NCBI GenBank assembly: GCA_963695805.1
Contig: CAVOHV010000015.1
Location: forward strand, 186,001 to 250,000
DNA from: DASUPK01 sp963695805
GTDB taxonomy: Bacteria > Actinomycetota > Thermoleophilia > Solirubrobacterales > 70-9
Reading direction: 5' to 3'
Length of the DNA: 64,000 nucleotides
Part shown: one piece after another, positions 35,423-43,665 of the stretch
How the letters are laid out: each line of letters opens with the position of its first letter
How positions within the stretch are numbered: position 1 is the stretch's first letter
Program-made: the position numbers and the translations under genes
The notes under the pieces: generated by a model
Databases searched by the model: none
Told to the model about the DNA's origin: nothing
What the model saw: only the letters and a program-made list of their open reading frames with translations

Positions 35423-37036
35423 TCAGTCCGAGGCGTCGGGGTCGTCCCGCCGCGTGTGCTGCGGCATCAGCGCGCCGGTCGAGCGGGACCGGTCCTGGGC
35501 GATCAGCTTGCGCGCCTCGGAAAGCTGTTCCTCCGGGAGCAGTGAGCGCTGCAGGTCATGCGCACCGAAGATCTCGTCGAGGTCCTCCCGGGTGAGCGTC
35601 TCCTGCTCGAGCGCGCTGTTGGCGAGGTCGTCGAGGCAGTGGCGGTTGAGCTGCATCAGCTGCCGGGCGCGGGCATAGGCGAGGTGCGCGAGCTCCTGTG
35701 CGTTCACGTCGACGTCCCGCCTGGTCCGGTCGGAGAGCGCGTAGTCGCCCGTCGGTTGCGCCAGGGGGGCGCTCTCGGGCGGGCCCTGGGAAAGGGTCAT
35801 CCCGAACTCGGTGACCATCTGTACGCAGATCCTCTGGACCCGTGCCAGGTCGTCGGCTGCCCCTGAGTACGCCTCACCGAAGACCTCCTCCTCCGCCGCC
35901 CGGCCGCCGAGCAGGATCACGATCTCGTCCATCAGCTGCTTGCGCGAGCGCAGGTAGCGGTCCTCACTGGGTGAGTGGGCGACGAAGCCGAGCGCCGGCC
36001 CGCGGGGAACGATGCTCAGGATCTCGGGCGGATCGAGACCGCAGAGCCGCCGGCAGAGCGCGTGTCCGGCCTCGTGGTAGGCGACGATCCGGCGCTCCTC
36101 CTCCGTCATGCGCCGCGACTGCTGGGAGCCGACGGACTGCCGGAGCAGGGCCTCATCGAGGTCCTCGCGCGCGATCGACATCCGGCCCGCCCGCCCCGCG
36201 ATGATCGCCGCCTCATTCAGAGCGTTGGCGAGCTGGGCGCCGGTCAGGCCCGTGGTCTTGCGCGCGACGTCGGTCAGGTCAACGGTGTCAGCGAGGGTCT
36301 TGTCGCGGGCGTGGGACCGGAGGATCGCCTCCCGACCGTCCCGGTCCGGCGGCGCGACCAGCACCTGGCGGTCGAAGCGGCCGGGCCGGAGCAGGGCCTT
36401 GTCGAGCTTGTCGATCTGGTTCGACGCCGCGAGCACGATCACCATGCCGGGATCCCGCTCGAAGCCGTCGAGCTCGACCAGCAGCTGGTTGAGCGCCTGC
36501 TCGCGCTCGGAGGTGCCGCCGTCCCCGGCTCCCGAGCCCCGGTGGCCGCCCACCGCATCGAGCTCGTCGATGAAGACCACCGCGCGGCCGGACTTGCGCG
36601 CCTCCTTGAAGAGGCGACGGATCCGGGCAGCGCCGCGGCCCACGAACATCTCGACGAAGCTCGATCCCGAGGCCGCGAAGAAGTCGACGCCGGCATGGGA
36701 GGCGACGGCTCGGGCGAGCATCGTCTTTCCGGTCCCGGGGGGACCGAAGAGCAGCACACCGCGGGGCGCGCGGGCGCCGAGGGCCTCGAAGCGCTTCGGG
36801 TCCTTGAGCCATTCCGCGACGTCCACCAGCTCCTCCTTGGCGGCGTCGACCCCCTGCACGTCGTCCCACCGGACGGTCCCGGCAGAGCTGGCCTTGACCG
36901 ATTCCGGGCGAGTCGACCCCATCGTCGAGCGGAGCAGAACGATGAAGATCGCCAGGATCCCCGCTGAGAACACCACCCCGAAGACGGGATACCACTCGAA
37001 GACGAAGTCGCTGATGGAGGATGCGAGCAGGGGCAT
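35423..37036 (-). CDS. FtsH-like AAA+ zinc metalloprotease lacking the periplasmic domain
   Basis: A 537-residue membrane protease. It has a single N-terminal membrane helix (about residues 15-35), then directly the AAA module: GPPGTGKTMLARAVA (98-112), pore loop FVEMFVGRGAARIR, Walker B AVVFIDELDAVG, arginine-finger region LLRPGRFDRQVL, and the M41 protease domain with HEAGH and the third zinc ligand in SGAADDLARV. Canonical FtsH has two helices and an external domain of about 80 residues between them; both the second helix and that domain are missing. ATP-dependent degradation of membrane or cytosolic proteins is expected. Start ATG 37036. Confidence 0.9.
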   Translation of the reverse strand: MPLLASSISDFVFEWYPVFGVVFSAGILAIFIVLLRSTMGSTRPESVKASSAGTVRWDDVQGVDAAKEELVDVAEWLKDPKRFEALGARAPRGVLLFGPPGTGKTMLARAVASHAGVDFFAASGSSFVEMFVGRGAARIRRLFKEARKSGRAVVFIDELDAVGGHRGSGAGDGGTSEREQALNQLLVELDGFERDPGMVIVLAASNQIDKLDKALLRPGRFDRQVLVAPPDRDGREAILRSHARDKTLADTVDLTDVARKTTGLTGAQLANALNEAAIIAGRAGRMSIAREDLDEALLRQSVGSQQSRRMTEEERRIVAYHEAGHALCRRLCGLDPPEILSIVPRGPALGFVAHSPSEDRYLRSRKQLMDEIVILLGGRAAEEEVFGEAYSGAADDLARVQRICVQMVTEFGMTLSQGPPESAPLAQPTGDYALSDRTRRDVDVNAQELAHLAYARARQLMQLNRHCLDDLANSALEQETLTREDLDEIFGAHDLQRSLLPEEQLSEARKLIAQDRSRSTGALMPQHTRRDDPDASD

Positions 37037-37110
37037 AGATTGCGCCTGGGCTACCTATCGGCACGCCCGCGCCACGGCTGGAGCCCCTTTTTCGGTGCTG
37101 CCCAGCCGAG

Positions 37111-37211
37111 CTAGGCCTGGCCGTAGAGCATCACCTTGCTGGTGTCGTCCGGATCGGCCTTGCCTGCTGCGCCATCTCCTGCGCCTTCTTGATGTTCTCC
37201 GTCAGGCCCAT
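37111..37211 (-). pseudogene. Remnant of a small protein gene
   Basis: A strong RBS (GAGGAGGGGAG) precedes ATG 37211, which reads MGLTENIKKAQEMAQQ. The frame then gives a 26-codon ORF ending at 37131, but shifting by one base continues as AGKADPDDTSKVMLYGQA and stops at 37111. The two pieces look like the beginning and end of a longer actinobacterial protein with the middle lost or shifted; that comparison is from memory. It may be a degraded gene or contain a sequence error. Confidence 0.45.
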
Positions 37212-37304
37212 CGGCTTCTCCCCTCCTCGATTGCTGGCGCCGGACTCTATCCCCCGTCCATTCGGATAGGTTGCTGCGGAACAACGCGGGGGAAGGAGGA
37301 GGCT

Positions 37305-37688
37305 TTGGACGCAACCCAGTTGAAGCGCATCCCGTTGTTCGCGGATGCATCCGACGAGGAACTCGCGAGGGTCGCGATCTTCGCGCAGTCGAAGGAGGTT
37401 CCGGAGGGAGAGGCAGCCGTCACCGAGGGCGGGTTCTCACGAGAGCTCCTGGCGATCGAGGAGGGAACCGCCGAGGTGACCCGGGACGGCGAGCACATCG
37501 CCGACCTCGGTCCCGGCGACGTCTTCGGCGAGGCCGGGATGCTCGACGACGAGATGCGCAGCGCGACCGTCACCGCCACCTCGAGGCTCAAGCTGATCAG
37601 CCTGGGCCACTTCGAGGTGCAGCGGCTGAAGAAGGATGCCCCGGGTGTCTACGGGCGGATCGAGGAGCTGGTCGAGCAGAGGCGATAG
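37305..37688 (+). CDS. Cyclic nucleotide-binding domain protein
   Basis: A 127-residue protein that is a stand-alone cNMP-binding (Crp-type) beta roll: LKRIPLFADASDEELARVAIF, the phosphate cassette region DLGPGDVFGEAGMLDDEMRSATV and a C-terminal helix. There is no DNA-binding HTH, so it would act as a ligand-binding partner or regulatory subunit rather than as a transcription factor. The cassette has FGEAG then RSA, close to the canonical FGExAL-RxA, so ligand binding is possible. TTG 37305 is chosen because GGAAGGAGGAGG lies just before it; no ATG fits. Confidence 0.75.
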   Translation: MDATQLKRIPLFADASDEELARVAIFAQSKEVPEGEAAVTEGGFSRELLAIEEGTAEVTRDGEHIADLGPGDVFGEAGMLDDEMRSATVTATSRLKLISLGHFEVQRLKKDAPGVYGRIEELVEQRR

Positions 37689-37694
37689 GAGGCG

Positions 37695-38537
37695 TCAGGC
37701 GATCGTCGTGTGGAGCTCGCCGAGGGTCGGCGAGGAGATCACGATCTCGTCGCCCGGCTTCAGCCAGACGCGCGGTTCGCGAACACCTCCCACACCCGAG
37801 GGCGTCCCCGTCGAGACGATGTCGCCCGGCTCGAGGGTCATCCAGCGCGAGAGCCGGGCGATCAGCTCCGTGACCGAGAAGATCAGGTCGGAGGTGGATG
37901 CCTCCTGCATGCGCTCGCCGTTCAGGTCGAGGCTGAACGAGATCTCCTCGGGTCCGCCGGCCTCGTCGGGGGTGACCAGCGCCGGGCCGCAGGGGGCGGA
38001 GCCATCGAAGACCTTGCCGGGCATCCACTGTGGCGTCGCGAACTGGAGATCCCGCGCCGAGAGGTCGTTGAGCAGCATGTAGCCCGCGACGGCGTCGAGG
38101 GCTTCCGCTGGATCCACCTCACTGCAGCGCCGCCCGACGACGAACGCGACCTCGGCCTCGTAGTCGACCTTCTCACTCGCGGCCGGGAGCGGCACGGTCG
38201 CGCCGGATGGGACGAGCGCGTTGCGGAACTTGGCGAAGAAGGTCGGCTGCTGCGGTGGCTCGACACCCTGCTCCTCCGCGTGGGAGCGGTAGTTGAGGCC
38301 GATGCAGATGATCTTGTCGGGATCGGGGACGGGCGGCAGCACGCGAATGACACTGGCCGGCTCGACATCCGACTCCACCGTCGCCGGCTCCGCCAGCTCG
38401 TCGAGGAGGCCCTCCTCGATCAGCCGCCGCAGGCCCATCGGCCTCTCGCCGAGAAGCGCGCCGGCGTCGAGGATGCCGTCGATCGCCTGTACCCCGGCAC
38501 AGATCCCCTCCTCGCTCCGGTAGCTCACCAGGCGCAT
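37695..38537 (-). CDS. Fumarylacetoacetate hydrolase family protein
   Basis: A 280-residue FAH-fold enzyme. The C-terminal catalytic domain begins at IICIGLNYRSHAEEQGVEPP and carries the metal ligands in DYEAEVAFVVGRR, LNDLSARDLQF and GDIVSTGTPSGVGG. Relatives hydrolyse or decarboxylate C-C bonds in 2-keto acids from aromatic or sugar-acid degradation; no pathway genes lie nearby to narrow this. Start ATG 38537. It is convergent with the cNMP-binding gene, six bases apart. Confidence 0.88.
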   Translation of the reverse strand: MRLVSYRSEEGICAGVQAIDGILDAGALLGERPMGLRRLIEEGLLDELAEPATVESDVEPASVIRVLPPVPDPDKIICIGLNYRSHAEEQGVEPPQQPTFFAKFRNALVPSGATVPLPAASEKVDYEAEVAFVVGRRCSEVDPAEALDAVAGYMLLNDLSARDLQFATPQWMPGKVFDGSAPCGPALVTPDEAGGPEEISFSLDLNGERMQEASTSDLIFSVTELIARLSRWMTLEPGDIVSTGTPSGVGGVREPRVWLKPGDEIVISSPTLGELHTTIA

Positions 38538-38571
38538 CTCCCGGCCACCCTAATCAGTTAGGCGGCATGCG

Positions 38572-38585
38572 GCGAACGCGTTCGC
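38572..38585. promoter_or_regulatory. 14-bp perfect palindrome before the cold-shock gene
   Basis: GCGAACGCGTTCGC is a perfect palindrome located 58 bp upstream of the cold-shock ORF and 35 bp upstream of the FAH gene start on the other strand. It could be an operator for either divergent gene. A further GGGG-AAAT-CCCC hairpin lies in the cold-shock leader near 38609-38622. Confidence 0.35.
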
Positions 38586-38643
38586 TAGGTTCCCGCGCCA
38601 GCAAGAGGGGGGAAATCCCCGGATTCGAGCAGCGGAGGCGTGA

Positions 38644-38853
38644 ATGGCAGAAGGGACCGTGAAGTGGTTCAGCAGTGAGAAGGGGTACCGGTTCATCACC
38701 CCCGACGATGGAAGCAAGGACCTGTTCGTCCACTTCTCGAGCATCTCCGGTGACGGCTACCGGGTCGCTCGACGACGGCGCGCGGGTCAGCTACGAGTCG
38801 AGGACGGACCGAAGGGCCCGGTGGCGACCAACGGCAGCGAGCTGAGCGGCTAG
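38644..38853 (+). CDS. Cold-shock protein with a frameshifted centre
   Basis: A 69-residue CspA-like single-stranded nucleic acid binder. The first part (MAEGTVKWFSSEKGYRFITP, KDLFVHFSSISGDGYR) has intact RNP1- and RNP2-type motifs, although the RNP1 Gly of KGYGFI is Arg here, and the end (EDGPKGPVATN) is normal. Between them VARRRRAGQLRV replaces the expected acidic strand. Removing one G near 38764 and adding one near 38805 restores SLDDGARVSYEV, a textbook Csp sequence, so two compensating indels separate this copy from the normal protein. Clear RBS GGAGG-like (GCGGAGGCGTGA) before ATG 38644. Confidence 0.8.
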   Translation: MAEGTVKWFSSEKGYRFITPDDGSKDLFVHFSSISGDGYRVARRRRAGQLRVEDGPKGPVATNGSELSG

Positions 38854-38892
38854 CCTGCGTATCTGCGGCGGCCCGCACCGCCGCACGCCCTC

Positions 38893-38966
<74 letters not shown>

Positions 38967-38984
38967 TTAGACGTCTGCCCGCAG

Positions 38985-40103
38985 CTAGCTCGGCAGCGAT
39001 GAGCCGGCGAAGAGGAAGAACCAGACCTCGAGGGCGATCACGCCCGCGATCACGCAGGCGGCCACAACCCTCTCGGGCGCACTCAACGAGAAGCGGGCCC
39101 GGAGGTTCTCATCCAGCTCGCCGCGCATTCGTCGCTGCCAAGGGGAGGTCCTACCGACCGCGGGCGGCCTCCCGGTCAGCTCGTCGTACTTCTTGTGCAA
39201 CCAGGCGAGGGCCCAGGCGAGCAGAAATGCCAGGACGCCGAGGACCACCAGCACCGTGACGACGCCACGAAGGCTCAGGACCTGACCGCCCTGCGCCTGT
39301 GCGCCGACCCAGACGGAGAACAGGGGCGCACCCGTCCAGACGTTCACAGCCGCGACCGCGGTCGCGATCACGATGGCGACCCTCTTCAGCTTCAGGTGCG
39401 AGGAATCGGCCTGCTTGCCGCCAAGCTCCGAGGCGGATCGGTCGGGCGCTCGATCCGGAATCGCCGTGAGCGCCACCGGCGCATCCATTGCGTCCGCGGT
39501 CATCCCCGGCGGCAGATCGAGCTCGAGAGCGTGGAGTCCGCCCGGGAGTCCGTCGGCGAGCGCCAGGATCTGGTCGCGCGTGACCCAAGGGGTGTGCACG
39601 GTGACTGCGTTCGACTGCCGGTCCTGATGCGCGCGCAGCACCTCGATGCAATCCCGCCGGACCAGCGCGATGCCCGAAGCGGCGATCTCGTGAACAGCAC
39701 GATCGAGCCCGAAGACCGCTTGCGAGCGTCGGTAGAGCCCGACGTCCGGAGAGGTCACCCAGAGCGGCCACGACGGGCCCAGATGTGTGCCGAGCCCGGC
39801 GAAGCCGAGGACCTGCCCCTCGGCGTCCTTGACCGGAAACGTCACGCGAGAGCGGAAGTAACCGTGGACACGCCCACGCACGGAGCGCGTCGCGAGCCCC
39901 GCGGCCACGATGTCCTCAGTCGAGTGCCCGAGCCCACCCAGGTGGCTCATCAGCAGGTCGGGACCAACCGGCGCCCAGCCCACGCCGAAGGACCGGATCA
40001 CGTTGTCCTCAAGACCCAACTCGGCGAGCGCGCCGCGGGCGCCACTGGCGGTTCCCGATTCCCAGAGGTAGGACTCGAAGAACTCGCAAGCGTCGGTGAG
40101 CAC
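38985..40103 (-). CDS. DnaG-type primase core domain fused to membrane helices
   Basis: A 372-residue protein. Residues 1-190 follow the DnaG catalytic-core N-terminal domain: ACEFFESYLWESGTASGARG, LGLEDNVIRSFGVGWAP, LGHSTEDIVAAGL, GYFRSRVTFPVKDAEGQVLG, SPDVGLYRRSQAVFGLDRAV. There is no zinc-binding CHC2 domain, and in the TOPRIM part the VEGYxD acidic motif is replaced by LVRRDCIEVL, with no DxD later, so primer synthesis is not expected. Residues 241-268, 280-302 and 346-367 are membrane helices. GTG start at 40103; the frame stays open about 150 bp upstream without a standard start, so the N-terminus may be longer. Function unknown. Confidence 0.7.
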   Translation of the reverse strand: MLTDACEFFESYLWESGTASGARGALAELGLEDNVIRSFGVGWAPVGPDLLMSHLGGLGHSTEDIVAAGLATRSVRGRVHGYFRSRVTFPVKDAEGQVLGFAGLGTHLGPSWPLWVTSPDVGLYRRSQAVFGLDRAVHEIAASGIALVRRDCIEVLRAHQDRQSNAVTVHTPWVTRDQILALADGLPGGLHALELDLPPGMTADAMDAPVALTAIPDRAPDRSASELGGKQADSSHLKLKRVAIVIATAVAAVNVWTGAPLFSVWVGAQAQGGQVLSLRGVVTVLVVLGVLAFLLAWALAWLHKKYDELTGRPPAVGRTSPWQRRMRGELDENLRARFSLSAPERVVAACVIAGVIALEVWFFLFAGSSLPS

Positions 40104-40248
40104 CCGCTCGAGGCGGCGCTCCGCGCCCTCCCTGGCTTGGATCTCCTGTGTTGCTGCGATGGTCGAATGCTCCCAGACGGTCCTTAAGGGACTGTGATGC
40201 GCGTCCCGCAGGGTGCCGACGCTCCGTGTTCGAAATGCTTAGTGGAGC

Positions 40249-41325
40249 ATGGAGATGGACGTGAACCTCACCTCACCGGTCCCCGGGCTCGATGAGCTCC
40301 CGCGCGAGTTCCAGCCGAAGACGCTGCGCCGTCGCGCAGCGCAGGCGCTGGTCGCACTTGCGGTCCTCTTTGCAATCGTCCTGTTCGCCCCGGGCTTGGG
40401 CGAGGTGCGAGATCGACTGGGCGAGGCCGATCCGGGGTGGCTCGCCCTGGCGGCGGCGCTGGAGGGGCTCTCCTTCGCCTCCTACGTGGTCATGTTCGGG
40501 CCCATCTTCTGCACGGGCCTGGGCTGGGGTCGAGCCTGGGAGATCGGTGGCTCCGAGCTGGCCATGGGCTCCCTCGTCCCCGCCAGCGGCGCGGGCGGCC
40601 TTGCGCTGGGAGCCTGGGTGCTACACCGCGGGGGCATGGGCGGGGAGCGCATCGCCCGCCGCTCGGTCGCCTTCTTCCTGATCAAGAGCGGGGTCAACTT
40701 CGTCGCCGTCGCGGTGATCGGGACGGCGCTCGCGATCGGGGTGGTCGGGCCGGACCTCTCCCTCTGGCTGACTGCCTTCCCGGCCGCGATGGCCACGCTC
40801 GTAATCGTGGCCGTTGCGTCCCTTCCGCGTCTGGGCTCGGGTCCTCGTCCTTTTCCCGGCCCCGATGCCTCCCGATCTGAGCGCTGGCTCAGCGCGACTC
40901 GGCGAGCGGTGGTTCGCGGCACCTCGGAGGCGCGAAGCATCCTGCGCTCCGCCGATCGCCGCGTCCTCGCCGGCTCCTTCGGCTACTGGTTCTTCGACAA
41001 CGCCGTGCTCTGGGCGACCTTCCACGCGTTCGGCATATCGCCGCCGATCACAGTGATCCTGATGGGCTACCTGATCGGGCAGCTGGGCGGGCTGATCCCG
41101 CTGCCAGGCGGCATCGGCGGGATCGATCTCGGCCTGATCGGCGTCCTGGTTGCGTATGGCACCTCCGCGGCTGGCACCACTGCGGCGGTCTTCGCCTACC
41201 ACGTGATCCTCTTCTGGCTCCCCCTGATCGTCGGCACCATCGCCTTCGCGATGCTGCGCCGGAACATGCCCAGCCCCGGCGAGTTCGCCAGCTGCGCCCC
41301 CGCCATCGCGGCGCAGTCCAGGTAG
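40249..41325 (+). CDS. Lysylphosphatidylglycerol synthase TM-region / UPF0104 family protein
   Basis: A 358-residue polytopic membrane protein with about eight helices and the UPF0104 (LPG_synthase_TM, AglD-like) pattern: GWLALAAALEGLSFASYVVM, GSLVPASGAGGLALGAWVL, FDNAVLWATFHAFGISPP and IPLPGGIGGIDLGLIGVL. Members flip lipids or lipid-linked sugars or form the membrane half of MprF. Here there is no synthase domain, so a flippase-like or glycolipid role is most likely. It precedes a GT-C type gene by 36 bp on the same strand. Confidence 0.85.
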   Translation: MEMDVNLTSPVPGLDELPREFQPKTLRRRAAQALVALAVLFAIVLFAPGLGEVRDRLGEADPGWLALAAALEGLSFASYVVMFGPIFCTGLGWGRAWEIGGSELAMGSLVPASGAGGLALGAWVLHRGGMGGERIARRSVAFFLIKSGVNFVAVAVIGTALAIGVVGPDLSLWLTAFPAAMATLVIVAVASLPRLGSGPRPFPGPDASRSERWLSATRRAVVRGTSEARSILRSADRRVLAGSFGYWFFDNAVLWATFHAFGISPPITVILMGYLIGQLGGLIPLPGGIGGIDLGLIGVLVAYGTSAAGTTAAVFAYHVILFWLPLIVGTIAFAMLRRNMPSPGEFASCAPAIAAQSR

Positions 41326-41361
41326 CGCGAGCCCAAGCGGCGATCGGAGAAACTGCCCGCC

Positions 41362-43065
41362 ATGCGTGTGCGGCTCCTGGTACCGATCGTCGGTCTGACC
41401 CTTCTGGCTCCCGCTGCCGCGGGGGCACAGGTTCCCGCGAACCCGGCGGACCAGCCGCCTTTCGACGGCGGTCGCCCCTACCAGCTGGCGGTTCCCCCGC
41501 CGGGGCCCAACCCTCGTCAGGGATTCCGTCTCACCGCGGCCGGGGCCCAGGCGATCGCGACCCGGGCGGCCAGCGGCGATCTGCCCGGCCCTGGCGGTCA
41601 AGTGCGGATCCGGATCCGCCTCGGCTCAAACGACCGGAACCAGTGGCAGCTCGACTTCTACGAGGCAGACGGCAAGGACGTCGCAGAGGTCGTCATCGAT
41701 GACGCGACCGGGTCCGTGGTGGAGAAGTGGACCGGCGCCAAGGTCGACACCAAGCTCGCTCGCGGCTACCAGGGGGCGGTCGCGGGCAAGGTCAACAGGT
41801 GGTGGATCTGGCTTCCGCTCTGCGTCCTCTTCCTCGCGCCGTTCGTCGACCCCCGGAGGCCGCTGCGGCTGATCCACCTCGACCTGCTCGCGCTGCTCGG
41901 CTTCAGCGCCTCGCTCTTCTTCTTCAACAAGGCCGAGATCGAGCTCTCGGTGGCCCTCGTCTACCCGGTGCTCGCCTACGTCTTCATCCGCATGCTGTTC
42001 GCGGGGTTCCGGTCGATCGAGCGGCGGGATCGGCTGCTCCCGATCGCCCCTCGCGGGCTGCTGGTCGCCGGGATCGTGGCTCTGGTCGCCTTCCACACTG
42101 CCTACATGGCAACCGAGGGCAAGGTGATCGACGTCGGCCTGGCCGGGGTGATCGGCGCCGACCGGCTCACGCACGGCGAGGACGTCTACGGCGAGGACTT
42201 CTCCCAGGGCCTGCCGCCGAGCTCCGACGTCCGCGGCGACGTCTATGGGCCCGTCAACTACCTCGCCTACGCGCCGTTCGAGCTCGCGTTCCCCTGGAGC
42301 GGCCACTGGGACGACGTTCCGGCCGCCCGCGCGGCTGCGCTCGGGTTCGAGCTGCTCACCGCTCTCGCGCTCTTCGGGCTCGGCCGGCGGCTCCGAGCGG
42401 GCGCCGAAGGATCCACGCTCGGCGTCGCGCTCGCCTACGGCTGGCTCGCCTACCCGTTCACGATGTACACGCTCGGCTCGAGCTTCAACGACGGGCTGGT
42501 GGCGTTCCTGGTCGTCTGCTGCCTGCTGGTGGTCACCTCCGCCCCCGCTCGCGGCGCCGTGTCGGCCCTGGCCGGGCTGAGCAAGTTCGGCCCACTGCTG
42601 CTCGCTCCGCTCTTCGCCGCCGGCCACGGCGAGAGGCGAACCCGGCCGCTCCTCCTCTTCGTTTTCGGCTTCGTCGTCGCGGCGGCCCTCGTGACGATTC
42701 CCCTGCTTCCGGACGGCGGCTTCCGCGAGTTCTACGACCGCTCGCTCGGCTACCAGGCCTCGCGCGGCTCTCCCTTCAGCGTCTGGGGACAGGCGCCGTC
42801 GCTCCACTTCCTGCAGACCCTCAGCAAGGTGTTCGCGGTCGCCCTCGCCGCCGCCTTCTTCTTCGTCCCCAGACGGCGGACGACCGCCCAGCTGGCCGCG
42901 CTCGGGGCGGCCCTGCTGATCGCGGTCCAGGTGACCGCCAACCACTGGTTCTATCCGTACGCCGTCTGGTTCGCCCCCCTTGTCCTCGTCGCCCTGTTTG
43001 CCCAGGAACGCCAGCCGGACCCGGCGATTCAGGCGAGGCACCACGCCACCGGAAGGCATCTCTAG
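41362..43065 (+). CDS. GT87-like membrane glycosyltransferase with PepSY-like N-terminus
   Basis: A 567-residue protein: signal-like helix (LLVPIVGLTLLAPAAAGA), an external beta domain of about 110 residues (RLTAAGAQAIATRAASGDLP to EVVIDDATGSVVEKWTG) that resembles PepSY folds, then about nine membrane helices with DVYGPVNYLAYAPFEL, LGSSFNDGLVAFLVVCCL, LAGLSKFGPLLLAPLFA and QVTANHWFYPYAVWFAP. The membrane part fits the GT87/DUF2029 mannosyltransferase-like group that uses polyprenyl-phospho-sugars. Coupled with the UPF0104 gene it suggests envelope glycolipid assembly. Acceptor unknown. Confidence 0.72.
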   Translation: MRVRLLVPIVGLTLLAPAAAGAQVPANPADQPPFDGGRPYQLAVPPPGPNPRQGFRLTAAGAQAIATRAASGDLPGPGGQVRIRIRLGSNDRNQWQLDFYEADGKDVAEVVIDDATGSVVEKWTGAKVDTKLARGYQGAVAGKVNRWWIWLPLCVLFLAPFVDPRRPLRLIHLDLLALLGFSASLFFFNKAEIELSVALVYPVLAYVFIRMLFAGFRSIERRDRLLPIAPRGLLVAGIVALVAFHTAYMATEGKVIDVGLAGVIGADRLTHGEDVYGEDFSQGLPPSSDVRGDVYGPVNYLAYAPFELAFPWSGHWDDVPAARAAALGFELLTALALFGLGRRLRAGAEGSTLGVALAYGWLAYPFTMYTLGSSFNDGLVAFLVVCCLLVVTSAPARGAVSALAGLSKFGPLLLAPLFAAGHGERRTRPLLLFVFGFVVAAALVTIPLLPDGGFREFYDRSLGYQASRGSPFSVWGQAPSLHFLQTLSKVFAVALAAAFFFVPRRRTTAQLAALGAALLIAVQVTANHWFYPYAVWFAPLVLVALFAQERQPDPAIQARHHATGRHL

Positions 43066-43122
43066 CGCGCATCTCCCGGCGTTCAGGCGTCGGATTCGAC
43101 GCGCTGTCGAGCAGGGGCCGGG

Positions 43123-43656
43123 CTAGAGAGCGCCGCCCGCCGCGGGCGGCATGGCCGGGTCGTCGCCCTGGTCGCCGATCTGCTCGCGCGCCAGGAAGTC
43201 CTCGATCAGCAGTGGGCTTTCCTTGGCCTGCTCGCAGACGTTGAGGAGGTCGTTCATCGAGGAGACCTCCTCGACCTGCTCCTTGACGAACCAGGCGAGG
43301 AACTGCTCGGCCGGGAAGTCGCCGATGTCGCGGGCCAGCTTGAAGAGGGCGTTGATCTCGTCGCTGACCCGTTTCTCCTGCTCGAGCGCCATCTTGACCG
43401 GCCCGGTCACGTCGTCGTAGCGGGTCTGCTGCGACTTTATGTCCGGGATTCGCACCTCCTTTTCGGTGTCGAGGAGGTACTGGACCATGATCATCGCGTG
43501 GTTTCGCTCCTCCACCGCCTGGCGGTAGAAGAAGGCGGCGAGTCGGGGCAGGGTCTCGGCGTCGTAGTAGACGGCGGCCCCCACGTACTGCTGGGAGGCG
43601 GCCAACTCGTTCGAGATCTGCGCGTTCAGGGCGTCCGCGAAGCTCTGATCAGCCAT
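43123..43656 (-). CDS. Ferritin
   Basis: A 177-residue non-haem ferritin that stores iron as a ferric mineral. The four-helix bundle has the diiron ligands in NELAASQQYVGAAVYYD (first Glu), VEERNHAMIMVQYL (E-x2-H), EQEKRVSDEINAL and WFVKEQVEEVSSM. Length and order match bacterial ferritins of the FtnA/BfrB type. Acidic/Pro-rich tail after residue 160 (DQGDDPAMPPAAGG). No iron-regulatory box was recognised upstream. It is followed on the same strand after its stop by nothing for 58 bp; the next minus-strand gene upstream (43666) ends 9 bp before its start. Confidence 0.93.
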   Translation of the reverse strand: MADQSFADALNAQISNELAASQQYVGAAVYYDAETLPRLAAFFYRQAVEERNHAMIMVQYLLDTEKEVRIPDIKSQQTRYDDVTGPVKMALEQEKRVSDEINALFKLARDIGDFPAEQFLAWFVKEQVEEVSSMNDLLNVCEQAKESPLLIEDFLAREQIGDQGDDPAMPPAAGGAL

Positions 43657-43665
43657 GGTTGAACC

